A program made the translations under genes and the position numbers. Below, in pieces: positions 50,061-59,318 of a DNA stretch of 64,000 nucleotides. The notes beneath the pieces are model-generated. The model was not told the origin of the DNA. It ran no database searches and worked only from the letters and a program-made list of their open reading frames with translations. The first letter of the stretch is position 1; every line of letters starts with the position of its first letter. The DNA comes from Rhodococcus jostii NBRC 16295 (lineage in GTDB: Bacteria > Actinomycetota > Actinomycetes > Mycobacteriales > Mycobacteriaceae), in NCBI RefSeq assembly GCF_001894825.1, contig NZ_BCWY01000027.1:1-64000 (forward strand), read 5' to 3'.

Positions 50061-50576
50061 ATGGAACGTACGACAGTCGGTACTGCCGGACTCGCCCTCG
50101 GTGTCGTCGCGACGGCACTGGGGACCCTGATGATCGCGCCGGCCACCGCGTCGGCGGTGTCCCTCTCCTGCGTGTCCCCGCCGGGCCGGGGCGACACCAC
50201 GGTCGTCGATCGCACCGCGTGCGGGGCCAACGCCGATCCGAGCAGCAATTCGGCGGCCTTCGGCACCGACGGTGTCGGTTTCGCCGACGCGGCGCACGCG
50301 GGTGCGGCGCTCGGGGCCGGACTGGGCGGCGGCGTCGGTGCAGCAGAGGCGCACCGGGGTGTCGTCGCCGCGGTCGCCGTCGGGCCCGAGAGTGTCGCGA
50401 TCGGAACGGTCGACGGTGCCGGTCCCGCGCTGGTACTGAGCGGTCCGGGAGGGCAGGCGCTCGTCGCGGATCCGGCCAAGGGCGTGGTGTGCGCCGCGGG
50501 ACCGTCGCTCGCGGTCAATTTCCTTGCAGGTCAAGCGTGTCTCAGCGACGGCATAACAGTGTGGCGGCTTCCCTGA
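50061..50576 (+). CDS. Small secreted protein of unknown function
   Basis: The 171-aa protein has a clear Sec signal peptide: MERTT, a hydrophobic core (VGTAGLALGVVATALGTLMIA) and a likely cleavage after ATASA near residue 32. The mature part is small, Gly/Ala-rich in the middle (GAALGAGLGGGVGAAEA) and has four cysteines (LSCVS, TACGA, VVCAA, QACLS) that could form two disulfides. No lipobox or enzyme motif is seen. It follows the repair operon by 53 bases, but its role is likely separate. It resembles short exported proteins found in mycolata; no function is proposed. Confidence 0.75.
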   Translation: MERTTVGTAGLALGVVATALGTLMIAPATASAVSLSCVSPPGRGDTTVVDRTACGANADPSSNSAAFGTDGVGFADAAHAGAALGAGLGGGVGAAEAHRGVVAAVAVGPESVAIGTVDGAGPALVLSGPGGQALVADPAKGVVCAAGPSLAVNFLAGQACLSDGITVWRLP

Positions 50577-50630
50577 ACGGCACCCCGGTCCGCGTCGTAT
50601 GGTGACGGTAGTCACAATGGGCTGACGCAA

Positions 50631-50651
50631 CTGCCGTAGGACATACGGCAG
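50631..50651 (+). promoter_or_regulatory. 5'-UTR hairpin ahead of serine hydrolase gene
   Basis: CTGCCGTA (50631-50638), five-base loop, TACGGCAG (50644-50651), a perfect 8-bp stem just before the GGAGGT ribosome binding site. A second palindrome, GTGAC-GGTA-GTCAC, lies at 50602-50615 and could be an operator. The hairpin could also act as a weak terminator for the preceding gene. Confidence 0.4.
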
Positions 50652-50669
50652 CGAGATCGGAGGTGGTCG

Positions 50670-51878
50670 ATGACGACCAGCGTTCGAGTTCCCCGGCCCG
50701 CGTCCGTGCCACGGACGGAGCTGCACGTCGATCCGCGGTTCCTGCCGCTCGCCGACCGGTTCTTCGCGATGTACCGGCAACCTCAGCACGGTGGCGGGGC
50801 GCTCACCGCGTACTTCCGGGGTGAGAAAGTCCTCGACATCTGGGCGGGCTGGGCAGACCGCGACCGCCGGTGGGACCGCGACACGATGGCCCTGTCGTTC
50901 TCGACGGGAAAGGGTGTGGCCAGCACCGTCGTCCACAGGCTCGCCGAGCGTCGGCTGATCGACTACGACGCTCCGGTGGCGCGCTACTGGCCCGAATTCG
51001 GCGCGGCAGGCAAGGACGACATCACCGTCCGGGATCTGCTCACGCACCGCGCCGGGCTGCACAAGGTGCGGGGGCTGATGCGGAGCCCACTCGATCTCCT
51101 CGAATACGACGCCGTCGTGCAGGCCCTCGCGGCCACCCGGGCGGATCCGCGCCGCCTGCGCGGTCCCGGATATCACGCCGTCACCTACGGCTGGTTGGTG
51201 GCCGAACTGATCGCCCGTGTCACCGGAAAACCGTTCGTGCAGGTCGTGCACGACGAGATCGCCGGTCCGCTCGGCGTCGACGACTTCTGGTATCAGGTTC
51301 CCGGACACCACCGTCCGCGAATCGCGAAACTGTTTCCGCACATCAACCCGGCCGGACTCAACTGGGAACTCACTTCGAACGTGCTGTCTCTCGTCGGGCC
51401 CACCCGCGGACTCGCCGAGGCGGCGATGCCGCAGGGGTTCGACGTGCTGGTCCGGAATCCCGCGGTGCACGACGCGGTGATGCCCGGCTGGAACGGCGTG
51501 TTCAGCGCGCGGGCCCTCGCCCGGATGTACGGGGCCATCGCCAACGGCGGCAAGATCGACGGCCGCCGGTTCCTGCGCAAGTCCACCATCGCGCAGATGT
51601 CGGAGGTGCAGACCCGCGACCGCGACTACGTCCTCGGCATCCGGCCACACTGGTCGCTCGGCTACCACCGGCCGCTCCTCGCGACGACGCGGGAACAACC
51701 GCGGAACGCGATCGGGCACTACGGCGTCGGCGGGTCCGGCGCCTACGCCGACCTCGACAGCGGACTGTCGCTGGGTTTCGTCACCAACCGGCTCGGCAGT
51801 TCTCTCACGGCTCTCGGTGATCTTCGTCTGGCCCGGCTCGGTGTCGAGGCGCAGGCGATCGTCCGGAACGGCAAGTAA
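50670..51878 (+). CDS. Beta-lactamase-fold serine hydrolase/esterase
   Basis: The 402-aa protein belongs to the class C beta-lactamase/esterase group (EstB and mycobacterial LipE/LipD-like). The nucleophile motif SxxK is Ser78-Thr-Gly-Lys81 in [12 protein letters not shown] Tyr-centred motif lies in [20 protein letters not shown] is a typical conserved block, and HYGVGGSG near the C-terminus takes the place of the KTG box. No signal peptide is seen, so it is probably cytoplasmic or peripheral. Relatives split esters or lipids; true beta-lactamase activity is less likely. The ATG follows GGAGGTGG at good spacing. Substrate is unknown. Confidence 0.87.
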   Translation: MTTSVRVPRPASVPRTELHVDPRFLPLADRFFAMYRQPQHGGGALTAYFRGEKVLDIWAGWADRDRRWDRDTMALSFSTGKGVASTVVHRLAERRLIDYDAPVARYWPEFGAAGKDDITVRDLLTHRAGLHKVRGLMRSPLDLLEYDAVVQALAATRADPRRLRGPGYHAVTYGWLVAELIARVTGKPFVQVVHDEIAGPLGVDDFWYQVPGHHRPRIAKLFPHINPAGLNWELTSNVLSLVGPTRGLAEAAMPQGFDVLVRNPAVHDAVMPGWNGVFSARALARMYGAIANGGKIDGRRFLRKSTIAQMSEVQTRDRDYVLGIRPHWSLGYHRPLLATTREQPRNAIGHYGVGGSGAYADLDSGLSLGFVTNRLGSSLTALGDLRLARLGVEAQAIVRNGK

Positions 51879-51895
51879 CCACGAAAGGAATCCTG

Positions 51896-52117
51896 ATGAG
51901 TGATCACGTGTACCGGGTCGTCGAGGTCGTCGGTTCGTCGAGCGACAGCACCGACGCGGCCATCAAGAACGCCATCGCGCGGACCAACGAGACCGTGCGC
52001 AACGTCGAATGGTTCGAAGTGGTCGAGACCAGGGGCCACGTCGAGAACGGCGCCGTCGCGCACTACCAGGTCACCCTGAAGGTCGGATTCCGCGTGGAGC
52101 CGGGCGATGCGGTCTGA
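51896..52117 (+). CDS. Dodecin, flavin-storage protein
   Basis: The 73-aa protein matches the dodecin family along its whole length: [48 protein letters not shown], with the Trp of EWFEV that stacks on flavin. Dodecins form hollow dodecamers that bind and buffer flavins in the cytoplasm. It starts at ATG behind AAAGGA, 17 bases after the hydrolase stop, and may share its transcript. The next gene encodes a flavoprotein reductase, which makes the pairing plausible but does not prove a link. Confidence 0.95.
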   Translation: MSDHVYRVVEVVGSSSDSTDAAIKNAIARTNETVRNVEWFEVVETRGHVENGAVAHYQVTLKVGFRVEPGDAV

Positions 52118-52133
52118 CCTTCTCGCACAAAAG

Positions 52134-52149
52134 TGGAACACGTTATAGT
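52134..52149 (+). promoter_or_regulatory. Promoter with KstR-like palindrome upstream of fprB-like gene
   Basis: TGGAACACGTTATA at 52134-52147 fits the published KstR operator TNNAACNNGTTNNA at every fixed position. It overlaps a good -10 hexamer, TATAGT at 52144-52149, 51 bases before the GTG start. KstR represses sterol catabolic genes in mycolata, so binding here would block the promoter. A chance match cannot be excluded. Confidence 0.5.
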
Positions 52150-52200
52150 CTGGTGTCACATTTCGACGACTGACTGCGCGTACCCAGGTAGGGGAGAACC

Positions 52201-53880
52201 GTGGCTTATGTGATCACGCAGCCGTGCTGCAACGACGCCTCGTGCGTCGATGTCTGTCCGGTCAACTGCATCCATCCCACACCGGACGAGAAACCGTTCG
52301 CGACCACGGAAATGCTGTACATCGACCCGGACACCTGCATCGACTGCGGGGCCTGCGTCGAGGAGTGCCCGGTGGAGGCGATCTACGCGGAGAACGACCT
52401 CGACGAGGTCGACGAGCCGTACCTCGACATCAACGCGCAGTACTACACCAAGCACCCCATCGGCCCCGACTGGCCGGAGCCGCTCACGCTGCCGCAGATC
52501 GACGCCGCGCTCGGCACCCTCCACGTCGCGGTGGTGGGGTCCGGGCCGGCCGCCTGTTACGCCGCGATGGAACTGACCGCTAAGCCGCGCGTCGAGGTCG
52601 ACATCTTCGACCGCCTGCCCACCCCGTACGGTCTGGTGCGCGCCGGTGTCGCGCCGGACCATCCGGGCACCAAGGGCGTCACCGACCAGTTCCGCTCGGT
52701 CGTCGGCAAGCGCACGGTGCACTGCCACTTCAACGTGGAGGTGGGCCGCGACGTGAGCCACGAGGAACTGCTCGCGCACCACCACGCCGTGATCTACGCG
52801 GTCGGTGCGGCCGGCGACCGTGCGCTGGGCATACCCGGTGAGGATCTCGTCGGCAGCCACGCCGCCACCGAATTCGTCGCCTGGTACAACGGTCATCCCG
52901 ACTACGCCGACCGCACGTTCGACCTGTCGGGGGAGCGGGCCGTCATCGTCGGCAACGGCAACGTGGCCCTCGACGTGGCCCGCATCCTCGTCACCGACCC
53001 GGAGGTCCTGGCCAAGACGGATCTCGCGGACCACGCACTCGAGGCGCTGCGGGCCAGCAAGATCCGTGAAGTCGTGATTCTCGGCCGCCGTGGGCCCGCC
53101 CAGGCCGCGTACACCAACCCCGAACTCCTGGCACTCGGGCGCATGCCGAACGTGGACATCGTCGTCGACCCGGACGAAGCGGTACTCGACCCCGCGAGCC
53201 GCGCGTTCATCGACGGCGACGAGGCCGAGCCGTGGCAGCGCCACAAGGTGAAGCAGGTCGAGGACTTCGCCCGCCGCACCGCCGACCCGGCGAAGAAGCG
53301 GATCGTGCTGAGCTTCCTGGCATCGCCCGTCGAGATTCTCGGCACCGGCGCCGTCGAATCGGTGCGCATCGCCCGGAACGAGATGGTCGCGGACGCGTCC
53401 GGCACGCTCAGCGCCAAACCCTCCGACGACACCACAACGCTCGACACCGGCCTGGTGCTGCGCTCGATCGGCTACCGCGGTCAGCCGGTGGCCGGCATCC
53501 CCTTCGACGACCGGCGCGGCGTCATCCCCAACGAGAACGGCCGGGTGATCGATCCGGAGACCGGCACGCCGGTGCCCGGCGTGTACGTCGCGGGCTGGAT
53601 CAAGCGGGGGCCGACGGGTGTGATCGGCACCAACAAGTACTGCTCCGCGGAGACCGTCACGATGGTGATCGACGACTTCGCCGCCGGGCGGCTCGACGCG
53701 CCCGCCGACCGTGAGGGCCTCGACCGGCTGATCGCCGAGCGCGCGCCGGACGCCGTCGACTACCAGGGCTGGCAGCGCATCGACAAGACGGAGCGCGCCG
53801 GCGGCAAGGCCACAGGCCGCACCCGCGCCAAACTGATCACCATCGAGAGCATGCTGGCCGCTGCCCGTGCCGATACCTGA
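52201..53880 (+). CDS. fprB: Ferredoxin-fused NADPH:ferredoxin reductase (FprB type)
   Basis: The 559-aa protein joins a 7Fe/8Fe ferredoxin to an adrenodoxin-reductase-like flavoprotein. Cysteines 9, 10, 15, 19 and 23 and the CIDCGACVEECP run (46, 49, 52, 56) are cluster ligands. The FAD fold begins at VAVVGSGPAACYAA near residue 110, the NADPH fold at VIVGNGNVALDVARI, and the closing FAD motif is GVYVAGWIKRGPTGVIGTNK. This domain order matches mycobacterial FprB. It passes electrons from NADPH to ferredoxins and onward to P450s or other oxygenases in the cytoplasm. The GTG start follows GGGGAG. The KstR-like site in its promoter hints at use in sterol breakdown. The gene's own transcript likely ends at the hairpin after the stop. 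Confidence 0.94.
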   Translation: MAYVITQPCCNDASCVDVCPVNCIHPTPDEKPFATTEMLYIDPDTCIDCGACVEECPVEAIYAENDLDEVDEPYLDINAQYYTKHPIGPDWPEPLTLPQIDAALGTLHVAVVGSGPAACYAAMELTAKPRVEVDIFDRLPTPYGLVRAGVAPDHPGTKGVTDQFRSVVGKRTVHCHFNVEVGRDVSHEELLAHHHAVIYAVGAAGDRALGIPGEDLVGSHAATEFVAWYNGHPDYADRTFDLSGERAVIVGNGNVALDVARILVTDPEVLAKTDLADHALEALRASKIREVVILGRRGPAQAAYTNPELLALGRMPNVDIVVDPDEAVLDPASRAFIDGDEAEPWQRHKVKQVEDFARRTADPAKKRIVLSFLASPVEILGTGAVESVRIARNEMVADASGTLSAKPSDDTTTLDTGLVLRSIGYRGQPVAGIPFDDRRGVIPNENGRVIDPETGTPVPGVYVAGWIKRGPTGVIGTNKYCSAETVTMVIDDFAAGRLDAPADREGLDRLIAERAPDAVDYQGWQRIDKTERAGGKATGRTRAKLITIESMLAAARADT

Positions 53881-53916
53881 TCGTGAGCTCTTCTTGACCG
53901 CTCGGTGACTCCGCGT

Positions 53917-53950
53917 GCCCGCAGGCCGCGGAGCGGCAACGATTGCGGGC
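53917..53950 (+). terminator. Hairpin after fprB-like gene
   Basis: Outer arms GCCCGCA (53917-53923) and TGCGGGC (53944-53950) enclose an inner stem GCCGC-GGA-GCGGC (53925-53937). It lies 37 bases past the stop, with no T-run but a short A/T stretch (AAATT) after it. It resembles an intrinsic terminator of GC-rich actinobacteria. Confidence 0.5.
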
Positions 53951-54049
53951 AAATTGCTCGTGGCCGGATGATGTGTGTTAATGGCAGTGCGCGATTGATA
54001 GGTCCGTCGGGGACGCGCGTTGTACACGTCGTCGAACGAGAGTGGTCAT

Positions 54050-54970
54050 ATGGGCAAGTCAGGAATCGGTTTTTCCAGGAACAAGCACTGGTCTTCGCGC
54101 GTCGCTGTCGCACTGACCGGCGCTGTGGTGTCGGGAACGGCACTGGTGGGGGCCGCGCAGGCCGCACCGCTGTTTCCCGGTGGACCCGAGATCCCGGCCC
54201 TTCCCGCGCTGCCGGGTCTGCCCGGCGCGCCGCAACTCCCGCTTCCGGAACCGGCACCCGCGCCGGCGAACTTCTCGGCTCCCTCCCTCAACCCGGGTGC
54301 GGGCGAGGTCGTGGGTGTCGCACAGCCGGTGATCATCCGGTTCAACGAGGCGATCGGCGACCGCGCCGCCGCCGAGCGCGCTATCAAGGTCACCACCAGC
54401 CAGCCGGTCGAGGGTGGCTTCTACTGGATCAACGACAGCCAGGTGCGGTGGAAGCCCACCGAGTTCTGGCCCGCGAACACCGAGGTCACCGTGGACGCCG
54501 GCGATTCGCACTCCACGTTCACCATCGGTGACGCGTTCGTGGCGACCGCGGACGACAACACCAAGCAGATCACGGTCACCCGCAACGGCGAGGTGGTCAA
54601 GACCATGCCGACGTCGATGGGCAAGACCGACCACGAGACACCGAACGGCACGTACATCATCGGCGACAAGTTCCGGGACATGTACATGGACTCCTCCACG
54701 TACGGTGTGCCGGTCGACTCCGCGGAGGGGTACCGCACCTACGTCGAGTACGCCACCCGCATGTCGTACAGCGGCATCTTCGTCCATGCCGCACCGTGGT
54801 CGGTGGACGCCCAGGGCAACACCGACGTCAGCCATGGCTGCCTCAACGTCAGCACCGAGGACGCCAAGTGGTTCTACGAGAACTCGAAGAAGGGCGATGC
54901 CGTCGTCGTGCAGAACACCGCCGGCGGCGTGCTGAACGGCTCCGACGGTCTCGGCGACTGGAACCGCTGA
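54050..54970 (+). CDS. L,D-transpeptidase (YkuD family) with Ig-like domain
   Basis: The 306-aa protein has a signal peptide (basic start, then [21 protein letters not shown], likely cleaved before APLFPGG), a Pro-rich linker to about residue 75, an Ig-like domain ([22 protein letters not shown]...), and a YkuD domain. The active site reads GIFVHAAPW... SHGCLNVS, with the nucleophilic Cys in SHGC and the two conserved His. These enzymes make 3-3 cross-links in peptidoglycan or attach proteins to it, outside the membrane. There is no lipobox. ATG at 54050 is preferred over an upstream in-frame TTG at 54020 because GAGAG lies just ahead. Paralogues LdtA-F differ by small features, so no letter is given. 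Confidence 0.92.
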   Translation: MGKSGIGFSRNKHWSSRVAVALTGAVVSGTALVGAAQAAPLFPGGPEIPALPALPGLPGAPQLPLPEPAPAPANFSAPSLNPGAGEVVGVAQPVIIRFNEAIGDRAAAERAIKVTTSQPVEGGFYWINDSQVRWKPTEFWPANTEVTVDAGDSHSTFTIGDAFVATADDNTKQITVTRNGEVVKTMPTSMGKTDHETPNGTYIIGDKFRDMYMDSSTYGVPVDSAEGYRTYVEYATRMSYSGIFVHAAPWSVDAQGNTDVSHGCLNVSTEDAKWFYENSKKGDAVVVQNTAGGVLNGSDGLGDWNR

Positions 54971-54992
54971 ACCTGATCTGATCACGCACGTT

Positions 54993-55026
54993 CCGTAGCC
55001 CGCACAGTTCAATGTGCGGGCTACGG
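54993..55026 (+). terminator. Strong terminator after L,D-transpeptidase gene
   Basis: A perfect 14-bp stem, CCGTAGCCCGCACA at 54993-55006 and its complement at 55013-55026, with a six-base GTTCAA loop, 22 bases after the stop. It is followed by CAATTTA. It separates the transpeptidase from the ugp operon. Confidence 0.85.
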
Positions 55027-55115
55027 CAATTTACCGGCTATTCGTTATCGGTCGTCAGACTGCCGCAGTGAGATCTGGTCCGGAACGAACCCTGCCGTCG
55101 CCGGGAAAGCAGGGA

Positions 55116-56000
55116 ATGCTCGGGCGTCCGTGGCGGGACTACGCGCTGTTCGTGGCGCTGGTGGGCCCCAATCTGGTTCTGCTCGTTCTGTTCACCTACC
55201 GCCCGCTGGTCGACAACATCCGGCTGTCGTTCTTCGACTGGAACATCGCCGACCCCGTCGCCACCTTCGTCGGCTGGGGCAACTACCGCGAGTGGTGGAG
55301 CCGTCCTGACACTTGGCAGATCGTCGGGAACACCGTCGTGTTCACCGTTGCCACCGTGGCGGGGTCGATGGTCGCGGGTCTCGCACTCGCCCTGCTGCTG
55401 GACCGTAAGCTGCACGGCCGCAACCTTGTTCGGTCGGCGATCTTCGCGCCGTTCGTCATCTCGGGCGCCGCGATCGGAGTGGCCTTCCAATTCGTGTTCG
55501 ATCCCCGGTTCGGGCTGATCCAGGACCTCCTGCACCGCGTGGGTGTCGACTCCGTTCCCGACTTCTATCAGGATCCGCACTGGGCGCTGTTCATGGTGAC
55601 GGTCACCTATATGTGGAAGAACCTCGGCTACACGTTCGTGATCTACCTTGCGGCACTGCAGGGTACGCGGCGCGAGCTGACGGAGGCCGCGGAGATCGAC
55701 GGGGCGAGCACGTGGACGACGTTCCGCCGGGTCGTGCTCCCGCAGCTGCGTCCCACCACCTACTTCCTCTCGATCACGGTGATGCTGGGCTCCCTTCAGG
55801 TGTTCGACATCATCAACGTGATGACCCGGGGTGGTCCGCTCGGCACCGGAACCACCACGATGGTCTACCAGGTCTACAACGAGTCGTTCCGCAACTTCCG
55901 CGCCGGTTACGGCGCCACGGTCGCGACGATCATGTTCCTGGTCCTGCTCGGAATCACCGTCTACCAGGTGCGGATCATGGATCGCGGTGACGGCCGGTGA
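55116..56000 (+). CDS. ugpA: ABC transporter permease UgpA
   Basis: The protein has 294 aa from ATG 55116 (MLGRPWRDYALF). An in-frame GTG at 55068 would give a 16-residue longer tail and cannot be excluded; a GTG at 55014 sits inside the terminator stem and is rejected. About six membrane helices are visible, starting with LFVALVGPNLVLLVLFTY. The EAA loop that docks on the ATPase is ELTEAAEIDGASTWTTFRRVVLPQL. It heads an operon with the same gene order as mycobacterial ugpAEBC (permease, permease, binding protein, ATPase). That system imports glycerophosphodiesters such as glycerophosphocholine; substrate here is inferred. Its stop overlaps the next start by four bases. Confidence 0.9.
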   Translation: MLGRPWRDYALFVALVGPNLVLLVLFTYRPLVDNIRLSFFDWNIADPVATFVGWGNYREWWSRPDTWQIVGNTVVFTVATVAGSMVAGLALALLLDRKLHGRNLVRSAIFAPFVISGAAIGVAFQFVFDPRFGLIQDLLHRVGVDSVPDFYQDPHWALFMVTVTYMWKNLGYTFVIYLAALQGTRRELTEAAEIDGASTWTTFRRVVLPQLRPTTYFLSITVMLGSLQVFDIINVMTRGGPLGTGTTTMVYQVYNESFRNFRAGYGATVATIMFLVLLGITVYQVRIMDRGDGR

Positions 56001-56899
56001 CCGCGGACACCGTGCGTGACCAGCGCAGCACGGATGTGCCGGTGACGGCGGAGGACGCGATCCGTGACCATCGCCGGCGGGAAGCGGTCGTGACGGCCCT
56101 CGGGTACGCCGCGATGGTGGCCGTGCTGGTGATGGTGGCACTGCCGCTGTACTGGATCGTGATGACGTCGTTCAAGGATCGCCCGGACGTATACACCATC
56201 CCGGTCACGTGGTGGCCCGGCACCTTTCATCCCGAGAACTACTCCGAGGCCACCACGGCGGTGCCGTTCTGGACGTTCCTGCGCAACTCGGTGATCATCA
56301 CCGGGGTGCTGGCCGTCGTGAAGTTCACGCTCGGCGTGTTCAGCGCCTATGGGCTGGTGTTCCTGCGGTTCCCGGGCAAGAACCTCGTGTTCCTCGGCAT
56401 CATCGCCGCGTTGATGGTGCCCAACCAGATCACGGTCATCTCCAACTACGCACTCGTCGCCGAATGGGGCTGGCGGAACAGCTTTCACGGCATCATCGTT
56501 CCGCTCGCCGGGGTCGCGTTCGGCACGTTCCTGATGCGCAACCACTTCCTGTCGATACCCACCGAAATCATCGAGGCGGCGCGGATGGACGGCGCCGGCC
56601 ACGTCCGGCTGCTGTGGCGGGTGGTCCTGCCGGTGTCCGGCCCCACCATGGTCGCGTTCGCGATCATCACCGTCGTCACCGAGTGGAACGAATACCTGTG
56701 GCCGTTCCTGATGGCCGACGACGCGTCCGTGGCGCCGTTGCCGATCGGGCTGACCCAGCTCCAGAACAACGACGGGCTCACCAACTGGGGTCCGGTGATG
56801 GCGGGGACGGTGCTCACCATGCTTCCGATCCTTGCGGTTTTCCTTGTGCTGCAACGGCACATGATCAAGGGCCTCACATCGGGTGCGGTCAAGGGATAG
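55997..56899 (+). CDS. ugpE: ABC transporter permease UgpE
   Basis: The 300-aa protein begins at GTG in a GTGA overlap with ugpA, so translation is coupled. It has a cytoplasmic tail to residue 35 and six likely membrane helices, the first being ALGYAAMVAVLVMVALPLYWIVM. The EAA loop is EIIEAARMDGAGHVRLLWRVVLPVSGP, followed by the typical TEWNEYLWPFL motif of MalG/UgpE-type permeases. It forms the transmembrane pore with UgpA. Confidence 0.92.
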   Translation: MTADTVRDQRSTDVPVTAEDAIRDHRRREAVVTALGYAAMVAVLVMVALPLYWIVMTSFKDRPDVYTIPVTWWPGTFHPENYSEATTAVPFWTFLRNSVIITGVLAVVKFTLGVFSAYGLVFLRFPGKNLVFLGIIAALMVPNQITVISNYALVAEWGWRNSFHGIIVPLAGVAFGTFLMRNHFLSIPTEIIEAARMDGAGHVRLLWRVVLPVSGPTMVAFAIITVVTEWNEYLWPFLMADDASVAPLPIGLTQLQNNDGLTNWGPVMAGTVLTMLPILAVFLVLQRHMIKGLTSGAVKG

Positions 56900-56916
56900 C
56901 GGACACGAGGAGAGAC

Positions 56917-58236
56917 ATGAATCGGATGAATCGTCGGGGATTCCTCGGGCTGGCCGGTGCGGTGGCGGCCGGCGCCGCGCTGACGGCGTGCGCGGGATCC
57001 GGGTCGGGTTCGTCTGCGACCTCCGGTGCGGCCGGTGACGCGAACACCATCACGTTCTGGTCCAACCACCCCGGCAAGTCCCAGGACGTCGAACGCGAGC
57101 TGATCAACCGGTTCCAGGCCAGGTACCCCGAACTCACGGTGAATCTCGTCGACGGCGGCAAGAACTACGAGGAGGTGTCGCAGAAGTTCAACGCCGCACT
57201 GTCGGGCGGCGAACTCCCCGACGTCGTCGTCCTGTCGGACGTCTGGTGGTTCAACTACGCCCTCACCGGTGCCATCGAGCCCCTCGACGGGCTGTTCGGG
57301 GAGGTCGGCGTCGACTCCGCCGACTACGTCGACTCATTGCTCGCCGACTACCTGTTCCAGGGCATGCACTACGCGCTCCCGTACGCCCGGTCGACGCCGC
57401 TGTTCTACTACAACAAGCAGGTGTGGGCGCAGGCCGGCCTGCCCGACCGCGGTCCCGCCACCTGGCAGGAGTTCGACCAGTGGGGTCCCGAACTGCAGAA
57501 GGTGATGGGCGGCGGCAAGCTGGCCCACGGCTGGGGCGACGCCAAGAACTACCTCGGCTGGACGTTCGAGGGACCGGTCTGGACGTTCGGCGGCGCCTAC
57601 TCCGATCAGTGGGATCTGAAGTTCGGCGACGAGAAGACGATCGCCGCGGGGACGTTCCTGAAGGACATGATCCACACGAAGAAGTACGCGGCCGTGTCCA
57701 GTGACATCGCCAACGAGTTCGGCGCCGGCATCGTCGCCTCGACCATCGCCTCGACCGGGGACCTGTCGGGGATCACCAAGTCCGCCGCCTTCGACTTCGG
57801 CACCGCCTTCCTGCCGGCGTCGGGTGCGCCGGGCTGCCCGACGGGTGGCGCGGGCCTCGCCGTTCCGGCGCGAATCTCCGACGAGCGGAAGAAGAACGCG
57901 CTGAAGTTCATCGACTTCGTGACGAACGGCGAGAACACCGCATACTTCTCCCAGAACGTCGGATACATGCCCGTCCGCAAATCCGCTGTCGAGGACCCGA
58001 GCATGAAGGCGTACCTCGACGCCAATCCCAACGCGCGCACCGCCGTCGACCAGCTCGCGAAGACCCGGTCGCAGGACTACGCCCGTGTGTTCGTGCCCGG
58101 CGGCGACCAGATCATCGGCACCGGACTCGAACAGATCGCCCTCCAGAACGCGGATGTGGCAGCGACGTTCGCCGGTGTCGGGGCGCAACTGCAGCAGATC
58201 ATCGACCGCCAGATCACACCCAAGCTGCCCCAGTAG
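56917..58236 (+). CDS. ugpB: Glycerophosphodiester-binding lipoprotein UgpB
   Basis: The 439-aa protein starts at ATG behind GAGGAGAG, 17 bases after ugpE. The N-terminus NRRGFLGLAGAVAAGAALTAC has an RR pair and a lipobox with Cys25, so it is an exported lipoprotein, perhaps by the Tat route. The body is an extracellular solute-binding family 1 protein: TITFWSNHPGKSQ, NLVDGGKNYEEVSQKFNAAL, DVWWFNYAL, PYARSTPLFYYNK, GGAYSDQW and CPTGGAGLAVPA. As recalled, mycobacterial UgpB shares these blocks; it binds glycerophosphocholine. It should capture ligand outside the membrane and deliver it to UgpAE. Confidence 0.93.
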   Translation: MNRMNRRGFLGLAGAVAAGAALTACAGSGSGSSATSGAAGDANTITFWSNHPGKSQDVERELINRFQARYPELTVNLVDGGKNYEEVSQKFNAALSGGELPDVVVLSDVWWFNYALTGAIEPLDGLFGEVGVDSADYVDSLLADYLFQGMHYALPYARSTPLFYYNKQVWAQAGLPDRGPATWQEFDQWGPELQKVMGGGKLAHGWGDAKNYLGWTFEGPVWTFGGAYSDQWDLKFGDEKTIAAGTFLKDMIHTKKYAAVSSDIANEFGAGIVASTIASTGDLSGITKSAAFDFGTAFLPASGAPGCPTGGAGLAVPARISDERKKNALKFIDFVTNGENTAYFSQNVGYMPVRKSAVEDPSMKAYLDANPNARTAVDQLAKTRSQDYARVFVPGGDQIIGTGLEQIALQNADVAATFAGVGAQLQQIIDRQITPKLPQ

Positions 58237-58253
58237 GAGGAGAAGGAACTTTC

Positions 58254-59318
58254 ATGGCCAACGTGCAGTTCGCAGGCGTCACCCACCGCTATCCCGGAGC
58301 CGATCGACCCGCGGTCGATCGCCTGGACCTCGACATCGCGGACGGTGAGTTCCTCGTCCTGGTCGGTCCGTCGGGGTGCGGCAAGTCGACCAGCCTGCGG
58401 ATGCTGGCCGGCCTCGAAGCCGTCGAGGCCGGCCGGATCGAGATCGGCGGCAGCGACGTCACCGCGCTGCCGCCCCGGGCACGCGACGTGGCCATGGTGT
58501 TCCAGAGTTACGCGTTGTATCCGAACATGACCGTCGCCGACAACATGGGTTTCGCGCTCCGCAACGCCGGCGTCGGGAAGGTGGAACGCACCGCGCGAGT
58601 GCTGGAGGCGGCGCGGATGCTCGAACTGGAACCCCTGCTGGATCGTAAACCCGCCAAACTGTCCGGCGGGCAGCGTCAGCGGGTGGCGATGGGCCGGGCC
58701 ATCGTGCGGCACCCCAAGGTGTTCTGCATGGACGAACCGCTGAGCAACCTCGACGCGAAGCTGCGGGTGAGTACCCGGTCGCAGATCGCGGGGCTGCAGC
58801 GCAGGCTCGGCACGACCACCGTCTACGTCACGCACGACCAGGTGGAGGCCATGACGATGGGCGACCGGGTGGCGGTCATGCAGGGTGGGCGACTCCAGCA
58901 GGTCGCTCGCCCGCGTGAGCTGTACGACAACCCGGTCAACACATTCGTCGCCGGATTCATCGGTTCGCCCGGAATGAACCTCATGGACACCCCGGTCCGG
59001 GACGGCGCCGCCGAATTGGGCGACCTGCGGATTCCGGTGCCGCACTCGGCGATCGGGGACGAGTCCGTCATCGTCGGCGTGCGCCCGGAGTCGTGGACGC
59101 TGGTGGGGTCGTGGCGGAAGGACTCCTACACGGTGGAGGCGGACCTCCTCGAGGAACTCGGTGCGGAGTCGTTCGTGTACGCGTCCGGCACGACCGGAAG
59201 GGTGGTGGTGCGGGTAGACCGCACCCGCACCGTCGCCGCGGGGGAGCGGGTGCACCTGCAGCCCACACCGGGTGAGGTGTACTTCTTCTCCGCGGCGACG
59301 GGTGACCGCCTGCGCTAG
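58254..59318 (+). CDS. ugpC: ABC transporter ATP-binding protein UgpC
   Basis: The 354-aa protein is a MalK/UgpC-type ATPase. Walker A is GPSGCGKST, the Q-loop FQSYALYPNMT, the signature LSGGQRQR, Walker B VFCMDEPLSNLD, and the switch His sits in VYVTHDQVEA. A C-terminal OB-type regulatory domain follows from about residue 240 (GSPGMNLMDTPV, VIVGVRPESW). A very strong AGGAGGAGAAGGAA site precedes the ATG. Such ATPases may serve several sugar importers in actinobacteria, but the position argues for UgpABE. Its TAG stop directly abuts the stop of the convergent peptidase gene, leaving no room for a terminator between them. Confidence 0.94.
   Translation: MANVQFAGVTHRYPGADRPAVDRLDLDIADGEFLVLVGPSGCGKSTSLRMLAGLEAVEAGRIEIGGSDVTALPPRARDVAMVFQSYALYPNMTVADNMGFALRNAGVGKVERTARVLEAARMLELEPLLDRKPAKLSGGQRQRVAMGRAIVRHPKVFCMDEPLSNLDAKLRVSTRSQIAGLQRRLGTTTVYVTHDQVEAMTMGDRVAVMQGGRLQQVARPRELYDNPVNTFVAGFIGSPGMNLMDTPVRDGAAELGDLRIPVPHSAIGDESVIVGVRPESWTLVGSWRKDSYTVEADLLEELGAESFVYASGTTGRVVVRVDRTRTVAAGERVHLQPTPGEVYFFSAATGDRLR

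Noticed and set aside
55014-55115. GTG at 55014 as start of ugpA
   Set aside because: It lies in the right arm of the strong terminator at 54993-55026 and would add residues with no transporter likeness; ATG 55116 or GTG 55068 fits better.
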